Source: Furcasterigmium furcatum
Taxonomy: Eukaryota; Ascomycota; Sordariomycetes; Glomerellales; Plectosphaerellaceae
Length of the DNA stretch: 64,000 bases
Direction of reading: 5' to 3'
Assembly (NCBI GenBank): GCA_001599815.1
Contig: BCIA01000006.1
Location: forward strand, 2,048,961 to 2,112,960
Shown here: piece after piece, positions 19,531 through 31,437 of the stretch
Layout: each line of letters starts with the position of its first letter
Numbering within the stretch: the stretch's first letter is position 1
Notes under the pieces: generated by a model
The model's database searches: none
What the model saw: only the letters and a program-made list of their open reading frames with translations
Told to the model about the DNA's origin: nothing
Translations under genes and position numbers: made by a program

Positions 19531-22500
19531 ATGCCGAAGAAAGGCAAGGACAAGTCCAGCACGCCGCCCCCGGCCCCGCCCGCAGCCGCGACCAAGGATG
19601 CTCCCAAGGGCAAAAAGAAGAGCGCCGCGGCGGCTCCATCACTCATCGAGCAGGCCGCCGGGCCTGTAGGGCCTCCAAAGCCCACAGCCAAGCAGATCAT
19701 CGGCGGTGCCTCATGGACCGGGAAGCTGCCCCAAAATCTCTTCAATGAGTATTGCCAGAAACAGCAGTGGGAGAAACCCGAGTACGACATCAGGAAGACC
19801 CCCGAGGGATACTCGTGCATGGTCACCCTGAGTGCGAAGGACCCCAAGACCAAGGAACTAACAAGGCTGGAGCCCTTCAAGATTCCGCCTGACTACAAGC
19901 ATCTTCTCACCAAGCCTACTGCCTTGGAGGCTCGTCACTTCGGCGCCACGTATGCTCTGTTTAGGGTCTGCAGCATGCAGAACAAGCACACGGTGCTGCC
20001 CCCGGATCACAAGTCTCTCTGGAAGGACTTCCAGGCCATCAAGCAGAAGGACGTCAAGGACGGCAAGGCCTGGTTGTATGATGCCGATCCCTTCAAGACC
20101 TTGCGAGATCGCCAGGAAGCCAAGGCTGCCGCAGATAAGAAGCGGGCAGAGGTTGAGAGGGCCAAGGAAAAGGCTAGAGCCATGCCGGGCGCTGCCGGAC
20201 TCGTCCTTGCGGGCAACTCCTCCTCCGGCTTCAATCCCATGAAGGGGTGGACGTCAGTGCCCAAGATCGAGATGGGCAAGAAGTCACGCGCCCAGGTCGA
20301 GTCACTCATCCACAGGCACGTCATTTGGAACCCAAACAAGGTCTTCATGCCGCCGGCGCAGAGCAAAGTTGTGGTTGACGACCTGACGAAACTCGGATTC
20401 CGACAGAGTCACGTTGAGGAGGCTGCCGAGATCTGCAAAGACCGCGAGGAGACTCTAGAGTGGCTCTTGATTCACGTACCCGAAGATGATATCCCCCGTT
20501 GGGCCCTTCCGGAGAGCTACTCAGCGGGCATCACTGTGGGAAGCATGGATCTCAAGAAAGAAGCGGCGGTCAAACGTCTATCCGAGCCCGGATACGCCCT
20601 GGACTTGTGTGCTCGGATCCTCGAGGAGACAGAAGGCGACGAAGGGAGAGCCGCAGAAATATTACAAAATCGACTCCTCGGACGAGACGCCACAGAATCA
20701 CTCACAGTCGACGACGTGGTTCCCCCAGGAATGACTGCCCAGGAAATTTGGGAGGACGAAGTTGTCGCCATGGATTCCTCTTTCGGAGACTTCTTCGCCC
20801 AAAACTCCCCAGACGTCATTCAAATCAAGCTTGAATCCGTCAAGAACGGGCCAAAGAAGGATGTTGAGACGTTTGTCCAGGTTCGCAAGTCACCCAGCTA
20901 CCCAGCCCAACTCGTCATCACCATCCACGCGCAACTACCAGCTCAAGTCAAGCTGTCCGTCATCAAGAAGACGCTGGCTCATCTCGATGAAGCTTACCGC
21001 GAAGATCCTATGAAGGTCTTCGTTGCCGTCGACTGGATCCAGCAAAACATCAATGCGATTATTGAAAAGCCCGGCAAGCTCGTCGAGATTTCCGCAGTCA
21101 GTTCGACAGCATCGGAAACGCCAGACACATCTCGTCCTCGCCGCGATAGAGGGAGGGGCGGCCGGCAACCCAAACCTATCAACTGGAAGCCAGACCCGCA
21201 GACCAGGGACGCGTGGCTCAAACGACAAGAGGCTGCAGAGTACAAGAAGATGCTATCGAAACGGCAGACATTACCGGCTTGGCAGGTCAGAACCATGATT
21301 GTTCAGACAGTCGCAGACCATCATGTCACCATCATCAGTGGTGAGACAGGCTCTGGCAAGTCGACGCAGTCCATGCAGTTCATTCTGGACGACCTCTACA
21401 GCCAGGGACTTGGTCAATGTGCCAACATGCTCGTCACGCAACCCAGGCGTATCTCCGCACTTGGCCTGGCTGACCGTGTCGCCGAGGAGCGCTGCTCCAG
21501 AGTCGGAGACGAGGTCGGCTACGCCATTCGAGGCGAGAACAAGAGAAGCCCGAACACAAAGATCACTTTCGTAACAACCGGTGTTCTCCTTCGCCGTCTG
21601 CAGACATCTGGTGGCCGAATAGAAGACGTGACCGCTTCATTGGCGGATGTCAGCCACATTGTTATCGATGAGGTCCACGAGCGCAGCTTGGACACGGACT
21701 TCCTCTTGACGATTGTGCGAGAGGTCATGAAGGCGAAGAAGAACCTTTTGAAACTGGTGTTGATGAGCGCAACACTAGACGCTGCGTCATTTAAGAACTA
21801 CTTCGTGTCTCAGGGACTTGATGTCGGCCTTGTTGAGATTGCTGGTCGAACATACCCTGTCGAGGACTACTACCTTGACGACATTGTCGAGATGACTGGC
21901 TTCAAGGCAGACATGGATGACACCAGGGACGAGACCATGGGCAAGACGATTCAGAAGCTTGGTCACCGCATCAACTACAACCTGCTCACAGAGACGGTAT
22001 CTACCATCGATCTCGAACTGTCGTACCAGGAGAAGGATGGTGGTATTCTGGTGTTCTTACCAGGCGTTGCAGAAATCAACCAGACGTGCAGGGCACTGTC
22101 AAGCAACTCATCACTGCACGTTCTACCGTTGCACGCGTCCCTGGAAACCAGAGAGCAGAAGAGGGTATTCGCCAGGGCACCGCCTGGGAAGCGCAAAGTC
22201 GTGGTTGCAACCAACGTGGCAGAGACTTCCATCACGATCGATGACATCGTCGCTGTTGTGGACTCTGGAAAGGTCAAAGAGACGACGTATGACCCTCAGA
22301 ACAACATGCGGAAGTTGGAAGAGATGTGGGCTTCACGGGCGGCATGCAAGCAGAGACGGGGTCGTGCCGGTCGTGTACAAGAGGGCACATGCTACAAGCT
22401 TTACACGCGCAAGCTTGAGAGCCAGATGGCAGAGCGGCCTGAGCCGGAAATCCGGAGAGTGCCCCTCGAGCAGATGTGCCTTTCTGTGAGGGCGATGGGC

Positions 22501-23624
22501 CTGAGAGATGTGGCAGCCTTCCTGGCCCGCTCGCCTACACCCCCGGAGAGCACTGCAGTCGAAGGCGCCATGAGGCTCCTCCGAGGCATGGGAGCGCTCG
22601 ATGGCGACGAGCTGACCGCACTCGGCCAGCAGCTCGCCATGATTCCCGCAGACCTGCGATGCGCCAAGCTCATGGTGTACGGTGCGATTTTCGGCTGTCT
22701 CGACGACAGCGTGACCATCTCAGCCATCCTGAGCAGCAGAAGCCCCTTCCTGTCGCCGCCTGATAAAAGGAACCTGGCCAAGGAAGCGCGCATGCGGTTT
22801 GAGCAGGGCGATGGCGATCTGCTGACAGACCTCGCGGCGTACAAGGAGTGGGACAGCATGCGACAGGACGGCGTGCCATCGCGGCACCTGCGGTCTTTCT
22901 GCGACGAGAACTTCCTGTCCTTCCTGACGCTGACCGACATTTCGGCGACAAGACAGCAGTTCTACACAGCGCTGGGCGAGATCGGGATCATCACGACGGC
23001 AGATGCCCGCGCCGGGCACCAGTCGCAGAGCCACAGCAGCCGGGTCATGCTGCGAGCATTGACGGCGTCAGCCTTCAGCCCACAGATCGCGCGCATCCAG
23101 TACCCGGACAAGAAATTCGCAAACTCGGTTTCAGGTGCGGTCGAGCTAGACCCAGAGGCCAAGATGATCAAGTACTATACGCAGGAGCAGGGCCGAGTCT
23201 TTGTGCACCCGAGCAGCACGGTGTTCGATAGCCAGGGGTTCTCGGGCAACGCGGCATTCATGTCGTACTTTAGCATGATCTCCACGAGCAAGACGTTCAT
23301 CCGGGACTTGACGCGTAAGTTCCGTCTGCTGATTGCCGAGTGATCGTTGGAAGAGTTGCTGACGGGATTACAGCGTTCAACGCCTTTACTCTGCTGTTCT
23401 TCTCCGGCGCGATAGAACTGGATACCATGGGACGTGGCCTGGTTGTTGATGGATGGCTGCGGCTGCGGGGCTGGGCGAGAATCGGCGTGTTGGTGTCGAG
23501 GCTGAGAGGCATGGTAGACGATGTGATCCGGCTCAAGGTCGAGACGCCGTCGCTGGACTTGCGGGATAACGAGATTCTAAAGACGGTCTCGAGGCTGATC
23601 GAGTTTGACGGGTTGGACGCATGA
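19531..23624 (+). CDS. DExH-box RNA helicase, DHX29/DHX57 type with UBA and RWD-like regions
   Basis: Exons 19531-23314 and 23374-23624 (59-nt intron, GTAAGT...TTACAG); 1,344 aa. The N-terminus is Lys/Pro/Ala-rich. A UBA-like segment lies near 345-390 (AVKRLSEPGYALDLCARILEE) and an RWD-like segment near 430-500. Helicase motifs are GETGSGKST (about 603), DEVHER (about 712), SAT (about 745) and QRRGRAGR (about 940), followed by HA2/winged-helix and OB-fold regions. The second exon restores DLTPFNAFTLLFFSG, the end of the OB-fold domain; without it the ORF ends in intron sequence. Architecture matches budding-yeast YLR419W and metazoan DHX29/DHX57, cytosolic ATP-dependent helicases linked to translation initiation. 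The precise orthology is inferred. Confidence 0.93.
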
Positions 23625-24259
23625 TGCATGGACAGACAAGCATATAGACGGACAATGTAGCGGAGCCCAGGATAAGCATCGCACAAAGCCCGCCGCCGTT
23701 GGTGCTGTCGAAGGCATTCCGTCTCCGTGTCCAAGCCCAGCTAGGGACGTGCCAAGGCGTTCTGGGCATCTCAGGTGAATGCAAGAGATTATTTTATACC
23801 AGGGCCCGCGATCCGCAATCCCGGGTCGGGGGTATTACGTGGGAATTGAGGGTGACGTGAGTATCGAGGCTGAGCGCCGAGCATTCTGGGCGTGGGTGAT
23901 GGAAGAGGAAGTGAGGAAAAGGAGAAAGGACTTGGGGACGGAGTCGGTGGCACATGCCTCCATTGTTGCGAGGTGGTTGAACAACAGCTAATAAGGTTCT
24001 CGGCTGAACACACGCTAAGGTACCTATTCTCGTATTGTCGACCCAAGAGTCCTTTCCTCTTTCCTTCTCCAGTGGTTCGTCCCATCATTTGCATGGTGCG
24101 GGTTCAGGTGAAACATGTTTCTCGTCGTCCTCGGGCCCTTGCGTCAGACGTCATCAATCCCTTCCGACCTTCAACAACATCCCTTCATTAAAATGAAAGG
24201 CACTCGACGGCGTTGATATTTAAGTGTGTAATACTACCTATTCATCGCGAGCCGGCACG
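23625..24259. promoter_or_regulatory. intergenic region upstream of the rhamnosidase gene
   Basis: 635 bp holding the helicase 3' flank and the GH78 promoter. It contains AAGGTACCTA (24017-24026) and ACGTG-containing sequences near 23835-23860. No coding-like ORF was seen. Confidence 0.45.
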
Positions 24260-26813
24260 ATGAGGGCCGTCTTCGTCGCCTGGGCCTCCTGGCTGAACTT
24301 GGCCGCCCCTCGGACTGTGGTGGCAGGAAAACAATCACCAACAGCATCATCCTCTTCATCTTCGACTTCTCCCTTCATAGATCCCGATCACCTCCCTGGC
24401 CACACGCTCTTCCCCGGTCCGTGGGAGCAGTTCATCAAAGCCCCGGCCAACAAGACTCACATCAACCCCAAGCGAATCTGGGCCGTCGAGGGCAACGTCA
24501 CCACCTCGGGCCGCAATGGACCTGTGTCTCCTGGGGATCACTTTCCCAGCGAGGGCATTATCATAGGCCAAGGTGGCTTGGTGACCTTTGTTTTCGAGGA
24601 GAATATCGCCGGACGGTAAGTCTCACAAAAAGCCTCATCCCTCATTGATAGAAGAAGGCCAAACTCAACTCCCTAGTGTCTGCTTCGAGGTGGAATCCAT
24701 CGGCGGCACTCCGGCGCTCGACATCTCCTACTCGGAGTCGTCTCTCTTCGCTGGCCGGCTCCCAGATGCTACCACAGATCGCCAGGAGCGAGACCTTCCC
24801 CTCAACTTCGAGTTAGGCAAAAAGACCGGCACTGTCTGCCTTGGACCAGAATTCGTCAGGGGCGGCTTCAAGTACCTGACAGTTCAGATGCCGACCAATA
24901 TCCAACATGAGAATAATCGGAAACAGGACCAAATCCTCTATGGCCACCCTGACCTGACTGACCAGGAAGTCCTTGGCCAGTCCGAGGAGAAGGACGGCGA
25001 CAGAGATTCCCTCAAGGACCACTGGGTTTCCGTCACGAATGTCTGGGTCAACTGCACCGCGTTTCCCTCCCAGTCTAACGGTCGGGCATACTCGGGCTAC
25101 TTCTACAGCTCCAGCACGCTTCTCAACAGAATCTGGTATGCAGGAGCCTACACTCTCCAGCTGTCCACGATCGACCCCAGAGAGGGCGGTGCCCTGATCG
25201 ACTACAACCGGCGGATCGACCATAATAAGTCACCTACTGGATCATGGTACTCTAATTTTACCATCTCAAACGGCACCGCTGTCACCACGGATGGCGCCAA
25301 ACGTGACCGCATGGTCTGGCCGGGTGACATGTACATAGCGGTCCCTGGCATTGCCATATCGACCTACGACATGAACGCTGTCCGCAACGCTCTTGAGGTG
25401 CTCTTCGTACACCAGTACTCAGACGGGTCCTTGCCCTATGCCGGTCCGCCCATGGGCTTCAGTGGCGAGTTCAGTGACACCTACCACATGCACACCCTTC
25501 TCGGAGTCTACAACTACGTTCTCTTCTCTGGCGATATGCCGTGGCTCAAAAACATCTGGCCAGCCTACCTCTCTGCTCTGAAGATCAGCATCAAGAAAGT
25601 TGATGAGACCGGGCTGCTTCATGTCACGTCTACCAATGACTGGCTCCGTCCAGGAATGACCGGGCACAACCTCGAGGCCTCAGCCATGCTCATCACCGTT
25701 CTCGAGAAGAGCGAAGAGCTTGCCGACTGGCTCAGCTACAGAACAGCTGAAAGAAAGAAGTGGACCAAGATCAGAAAGACTCTCCATGCTGGCATCCAGA
25801 AACTTCACTGCACATCCACTGGCCTGTACTCTGATAACCTCGGCCGCCGTGGCTGCGACGGCCCGGAGCACATCGATCCCCAAGACGGCAACTCCTGGGC
25901 CCTCATCTCTGGCGCCGCTAAACATCCCTCCAACATCTCCTCCGCCCTCGCTGCCCGTTGGCTCCGCCACGGTGCCCCGGCTGTCGAATACCCCAACGTC
26001 ATATCTCCTTTTGCATCTTCCTTCGAGCTCCTCGCCCACGCTTCCACCTCTCACCCTGATCGCGCTGTCGAACTCGCCCTGCTTGAATGGTCTCACCTCC
26101 TCGACGGCCCAGGCTTCACAAACTCAACTCTGGCCGAGGGTTTCCGCATCGACGGCGATCCTCAATACCCGGCCTATTGGTCCTCTGCGCGCAACAGCCA
26201 CTGCCACGGATGGAGCTCCGGCCCAACCAGCCTTGTGGTGACCGACGCTGTGCTGGGGATCAAGTTGCTCTCTCCTGGAGGCAAGAGGTGGCGCATCCGT
26301 CCGAGATTGACCAGATGGCTCTCTTGGGCCAGGGGCGGATTTGCCACGGTCAAGGGCAAATTCGAGTCGCGACTCTCCCGTGTCGTCGCCATTGACGAGC
26401 GGGACGGGAGTGTCATCCGGTCAAGGGGGCTGCTCGTCGAAATCGACGCACCTGCCAACACAAAGGGAACGCTAGTGTACGAGTTTGACGGGGCCGAAAA
26501 GGCTATTGGTGTTCTGGGCGGAAAGAACATTGCATATGTCATCTGGAAGAAAGCCGGGGGAGAGGAGTATCCTGAGACGATCGAGAAACTTAACTTGTCC
26601 GGGGACAATCGAGCGGCTGCTGCCGGCGAAGATGAGTGGCATCTCCAGACGATCAAGTACCGCCCTGGTGTCCAAATCAGATTCGATGAGGAGTTTCGGG
26701 AAGCCGAGATGGAGCAGCGGGATATCGGTGTCGTGGACTGGGATGCCATGGAGAAGAACTACGCGAGGCCTCTGGCCGAGAGGTCATGGGCACCCGACAT
26801 GGAGGAGGAGTGA
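24260..26813 (+). CDS. secreted alpha-L-rhamnosidase, glycoside hydrolase family 78
   Basis: Exons 24260-24615 and 24677-26813 with a 61-nt intron; 830 aa. A signal peptide is present (MRAVFVAWASWLNLAAPRTVVA), followed by a Ser-rich stretch. Beta-sandwich modules occupy about the first 280 residues. The (alpha/alpha)6 barrel includes the GH78 hallmark DGAKRDRMVWPGD (about residue 323), GYFYSSSTLLNRIW upstream, and SDGSLPYAGPPMGF and NDWLRPGMTGHN downstream. Many N-x-S/T sequons are consistent with secretion. It releases terminal L-rhamnose from pectin side chains or plant glycosides. Length is in the usual range and the key acidic motif is intact. Confidence 0.9.
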
Positions 26814-27030
26814 TGTGGTGGATGTACCAAATATTGATGGAGTTATTATGATTTATTCTACCAATCTTGAAGGATGAAAGCCCAGATAAATGAATATTGT
26901 TCCAACCCAGAAACCCCTGTCACTACCATGTCCATGTCGTTTCCTATCAGATCAAATCCTTGCGCCTCGCTCTCCATGAGAATCGTACAGAACACCTCAG
27001 CCCTGATCAACAGGGCCAAGTCAAACCCTC

Positions 27031-30000
27031 CTAATACAACAGCTCACCACTCTCTACCATGGCCGCAAAGCGGTCATCCGGCTCCTCGAACCTGTATCTC
27101 TCCCCTCTGACCACCCGGTCAATCTCCTCCCTCACCATCGGATACACATCCTTCCAGGCGTTACGCCCCATCCAGCAGTCCAGATGTCCGTAGCCCGGCA
27201 CGATCCTTCTCCTGTACATGATCCCCTCCTCCTCTCCGCCGTGTCTCCCAAACGCGTCACACAGCGTCTCGTACGTCCTCTCCGTCGCCTCGGTGCTCAA
27301 CACGGCGTTGTCCCTTCCGACGAAGAGCATGACCGGCACGCCCCTGAGCCGCCTCACGTTCCTCTCGGTTGTGAGCCGTTCGAACAGCGGGCCGTTCGTC
27401 ATGACGTGCCCCTCGAAGCCCTGCTTCATCAGCAGCTGCAGCTGCGTCATGTTCACGCCGCCGAAGAACCGATCGATCTGGCGATGCGTCGCCTCGTTCA
27501 GGTTTGAGTGGTTCCAGCACCGCCCGAACACGAGCGTGCACCGGTGGCAGCTAGCGCTGTTGCACATCTCCCTCCTGTCGTCGGGGTAGAACCTCAGCAG
27601 CTCGTTGAGGCCGCGCTGGAGGAGGCTGTCGTCCTTGGCCGTGCTGCACGAGAACCAGTTCCCGACGAGGCGCTTGTACGCGCCGTCGAGGGCGACGGGG
27701 ACGCGGACCTTGGCCATGTTCGTCGGGCTCCAGACGGGGTTCATGAAGACCTGGCTGGCGGAGATGCCAAGAATCCAGTCGGTGGGGATCGTGCCGTCGA
27801 GCAGGCCGGTGGAGAAGGCGACGCTGCCCATGCAGTGGGCGACGGCGTAGATCTTGTTGCCCGGCGCGTTGGCGCAGCTGTAATCGTCGTGCGAGCGGAT
27901 GTACTCGATGCAGGCCCGGAGGTCCTGGCGCGCGTCGTACGTCGTCCAGTTGTTCTGGGCGATCATGAGCTGCCCGATGCGGTGGACGGGGATGAAGACG
28001 CGGTAGCCGGCGCGGGTGAGATAGTTGACGGCGTTGTAGCGGATGGTAGGCAGGGCGAAGATCTGGTGGTCGACGGCGGCGCCAGGGATCATGATGATGT
28101 TCTTAGTTTCCAGGGCCGGGTTGGTGGACTCCCACATGTGCATCCTGGACTTGACGCCGTCACGGGCGACGATGACGAAGGAGGCATCGGGCGGGGTGTC
28201 GTTGACAAAGCCGCTGTAGGTAACGCTGGGGTATTGCAGTGGGGTGAAGGGGGTGAGGAGGAGGGACAGGGACTTGCGGGTGAAGTATGTCAGGAAGCTG
28301 GCCGCGCTGTATGCCTTCTTGAGGAGGCTGCTGCCAGTCGGCGTCATGGTCATGATCTGGGACATGAAGTCCGAGGGCTGAATGTGCATGATGCCCTTGG
28401 CAACAACCTTTCCGTGTCGCCATGGCTCCTCACATTCCTCGACGGGCCCAAGATGCCGGCCTGGCTCGAGGATGGTCACGTAGAGGGTGCTCGTCGCCCG
28501 CCAGAATTGCAGAGGCGCCAGTGCCACGGATGAGTCCACGACCTTGTAGCCATGGAAATGGAGAACCCTGCTATCGACGCCGCGCATGTCGAAGTCGTAC
28601 GTCATGTTTCTGGTGCCGGGGGCCTTCTGGTCGAGCACGAAGAGGTTGAAGTCGCCGCGCTGAACCATGAACGGCGAGCCCGAAATGGCAGGGCAGATGA
28701 ATGTCCCCGTCAGCATGGCGGCGTGGTCAGGCTCCTTGACGGTCATCCTGGTATTGAAGGACTGCACACTGAGGAAAAACCTGGCACTTTCGCACAGACT
28801 CTGGGCTGTTCGGTATGCCAACTCATATGTCTGGCGCTTGTCTCCGGAGAGACCGTCATCTCGGTGGATGAAGCCCGACATCACTTCCGTGAACCCGAAG
28901 CCGGGGGCCTTGGCTGCGTTGGCCTGGGAGATCTTGTGGGACGCCTTCTCAATGAGGCGGCCTTCCGAGTCGAGAGTCTCTCGGGTTAAGCTGGCTGGGG
29001 CGAACTTGGGCTCGCCGAAAAGATCCAGGATGCCGTTGCGCTTCTCATGGATCTTGAGCTCGTGTTTCTGGATGTAGAGGTCGACAGAACGCTCCGCGAG
29101 TGCGGTAATAGTGGCAAAAGGGTTGACCCCCAAAGCAGCAGGGATGACGGCGGCATCGGTGACGATGAGGCCCTCGTGGGTCTCGTCCTCGTCCCCAGTG
29201 AAGAGCTCGCCGTTGTGAGCCGTGGCGCCAGTGTTAGGAGTGCCATCACGGGCCATGCACGCGCCACTGTCATGAACCTTAATAAACGTGCCCTCCGTGG
29301 TCAGATAGATGAACTTACCCAATTGGATGCACGGTGACTTGCTGCCCGCCCATCAGGGCATAAAAGGGGTTGTGGACGAATGTGCCGCCTACAGCCTCTG
29401 TGGCTCTAGCAAGGAGCTGATGCAGGGTCTTGACCTGGTCGCTTCCACCAACACCAAGGAACTCCAGAACTGGCTTGTCATCCTTGAGAGTGAGCATGGC
29501 TTGGCTACCTGCAAAACATTGTCAGACTCTTCCACTCAGCTGCTCTGGAGATAGCGAACTTACTGTCGTGAGACATAACAAGATACACCTGCGTGTTGTC
29601 CATGGAACCTCCTTGAGCATAAGCGCCTAGAAATCGGCTCTTATACCGAGCTAGGGACGACTGCACTCTTTCGGAAAGAGACTCATTCGGACACAAATTA
29701 CCGGGCATCATCTCGAGTAGGGTCTGCAAGAAGGGGGCCAGCGCTCGAGGGATAGCGCCCTCCTCGATAACGAACCCGTCAAGCGGGTTCTCATGACCCT
29801 CGCGACAGTCAATGACTGAGTTGATGGTCGGGCCAATGGGGTTATAGGGATTCGGGAACGGCTTGCCAATAGCATTAGCCTCGTAATCGGTGTTGTATCT
29901 GAGGAGAAGTGAGGTGTCAGCACTGTGTAAGACTCAGGGGTAAGCAGCCGAAACTCACCCGAAAGCGAGCATGTCTCCATTTCCGCTCATTCCCTGGCCG

Positions 30001-31437
30001 ACATGGTCACTCAGGGGCAGGCCCATCTCTTTGCTCCTGAGAAGAATCTCTGTCGTGCCGATGGCGCCAGCGCCAAGGAAGACACACTTCTTTGCATGCA
30101 CCCACATCAGGTCCCCGTGAAGGTTGGACTTGAAGTGACCCCGATTCCTACCGTGCCACGCAAAATAGATGATATAGCCCTCTCTGTTCTCGGCCTTCTT
30201 GATATAGCGGACTTCGCACTCGCAGAACATTTCAGCACCCCAATTCCAGGCATCTGCCAGGTATGTGACGAGGGTCGAGTTCTTGGAGCCATCGTTGACA
30301 CCTGTGGCGTCCTGTCCAGTGAGGGCAGAGGGTGACATCTCGACGCCCGTGCTGTTGGGGCCGTTCCGGAATCTGGTAGTCTGAGGCACCTTCTTCCACT
30401 TGTCTGCCATACCCAGCGCGGCGGCCTGCTTCTTGAGGAGTTCCACCTTGGGGAGCTCTGGCCAGTCGTCTGGGTATTCTGTCGGCTGCAAAACTTGTCT
30501 AGCCCAGTTGTAGTCTAAATAGTTCACAAGTTAGTTGTCTGGTGACAGGTTGCCTAGAGACTGTTAATCTTGGATATGTACGAACATTTGTCAAGGCTCG
30601 AAGGGTCTCTTCGAATCTCCTCTGGCCACACGGGCATAGAGAGCGTGTTCTGGTCGGCCTCGAGAAAGACATTGGCGTTGATCAGACTTGTGCCGCCCAG
30701 AGCTACACTGCCTGTCAGCTCACAGTTCATACTTGCTGTCGACCCAAGGACTTACCATTGCACACCACTGTGTTCAGGCCCTTGCCGAAAATCAAGTGGT
30801 ACATGCCCGTCGGATCTCCCCGCTGGATCAAGGTGCTGGGGAACCAACTCGGCGAGAACTCTCCCGAGACATGGACCTCGTCCATCGCATCAAGGACACC
30901 GCTGGGATACTCGCCGGGCCACTTCTCATTTCCCCGCTCCAGTACACAAACAGACTGCCGGTTCCCCGAGGGGTCTTCGCAACGAGCCATTCTCGACGCA
31001 GCAACGCCGCCCCCGTAGCCAGAGCCAATGACGACCACGTCGTAACTGCTCCTCATGAGCTCGACGGGCTTGGATATCCGGGGGAACTGCTTCGTGCGGG
31101 CATCGTCGGCATATGTTCGAATATTGGCGTGGGGGCGGGAGCGAGGGCCACCGGCTTCCTCTTCGTGGATGCCGAAGCTCTTGATGCGATGAGACTTTGA
31201 GTGCCTGATGCCATTTGAGATGGGCTCCTCGCGATATGACCGGGCTTGGGAGGATGACGCCGAAGAGCTTGGCCTTGAAGAACCATGATTGATACCCTCG
31301 CCGTTGCAGCTGTGTTCAGGGGAGCAGTTGTTAGTACCGTTGGAGCCGTTGGAGCCGTTGATGCTCTTCAGCGTTACGCCAAAGGTTCCGTTGGTTGTGG
31401 CCGGAGGCGAGGCCGGGTCGATCGCCATGGGGGCCAT
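27031..31437 (-). CDS. GMC/cholesterol-oxidase-like flavoprotein fused to alpha/beta hydrolase
   Basis: Six exons: 31437-30756, 30711-30586, 30514-29959, 29898-29564, 29508-29319 and 29266-27031; 1,374 aa. After a disordered Asn/Ser-rich leader (1-125), the FAD loop VVVIGSGYGGGVAASRMA (about 134-150) and LGGTSLINANVFLE identify a GMC/cholesterol-oxidase-like oxidoreductase. Its C-terminal catalytic motif HPIGGACMARDG (about 626-638) is restored by removing a 52-nt intron. A middle domain (about 700-1000) of unknown function follows. Then comes an alpha/beta hydrolase with IPGAAVDHQIF, the nucleophile elbow AHCMGS (Cys1108), acid FVGRDNAV (Asp1282) and PGYGHLDCW (His1323). Cys replaces the usual Ser. 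The exon 2 donor is GTTCGT. A sterol or other alcohol oxidase coupled to a hydrolase is inferred; the substrate is unknown. Confidence 0.88.

Noticed and set aside
27508..28533. 341-codon plus-strand ORF
   Set aside because: Antisense shadow within exon 6 of the GMC-hydrolase gene, Gly/Ala/Val/Asp-rich as expected for such shadows.
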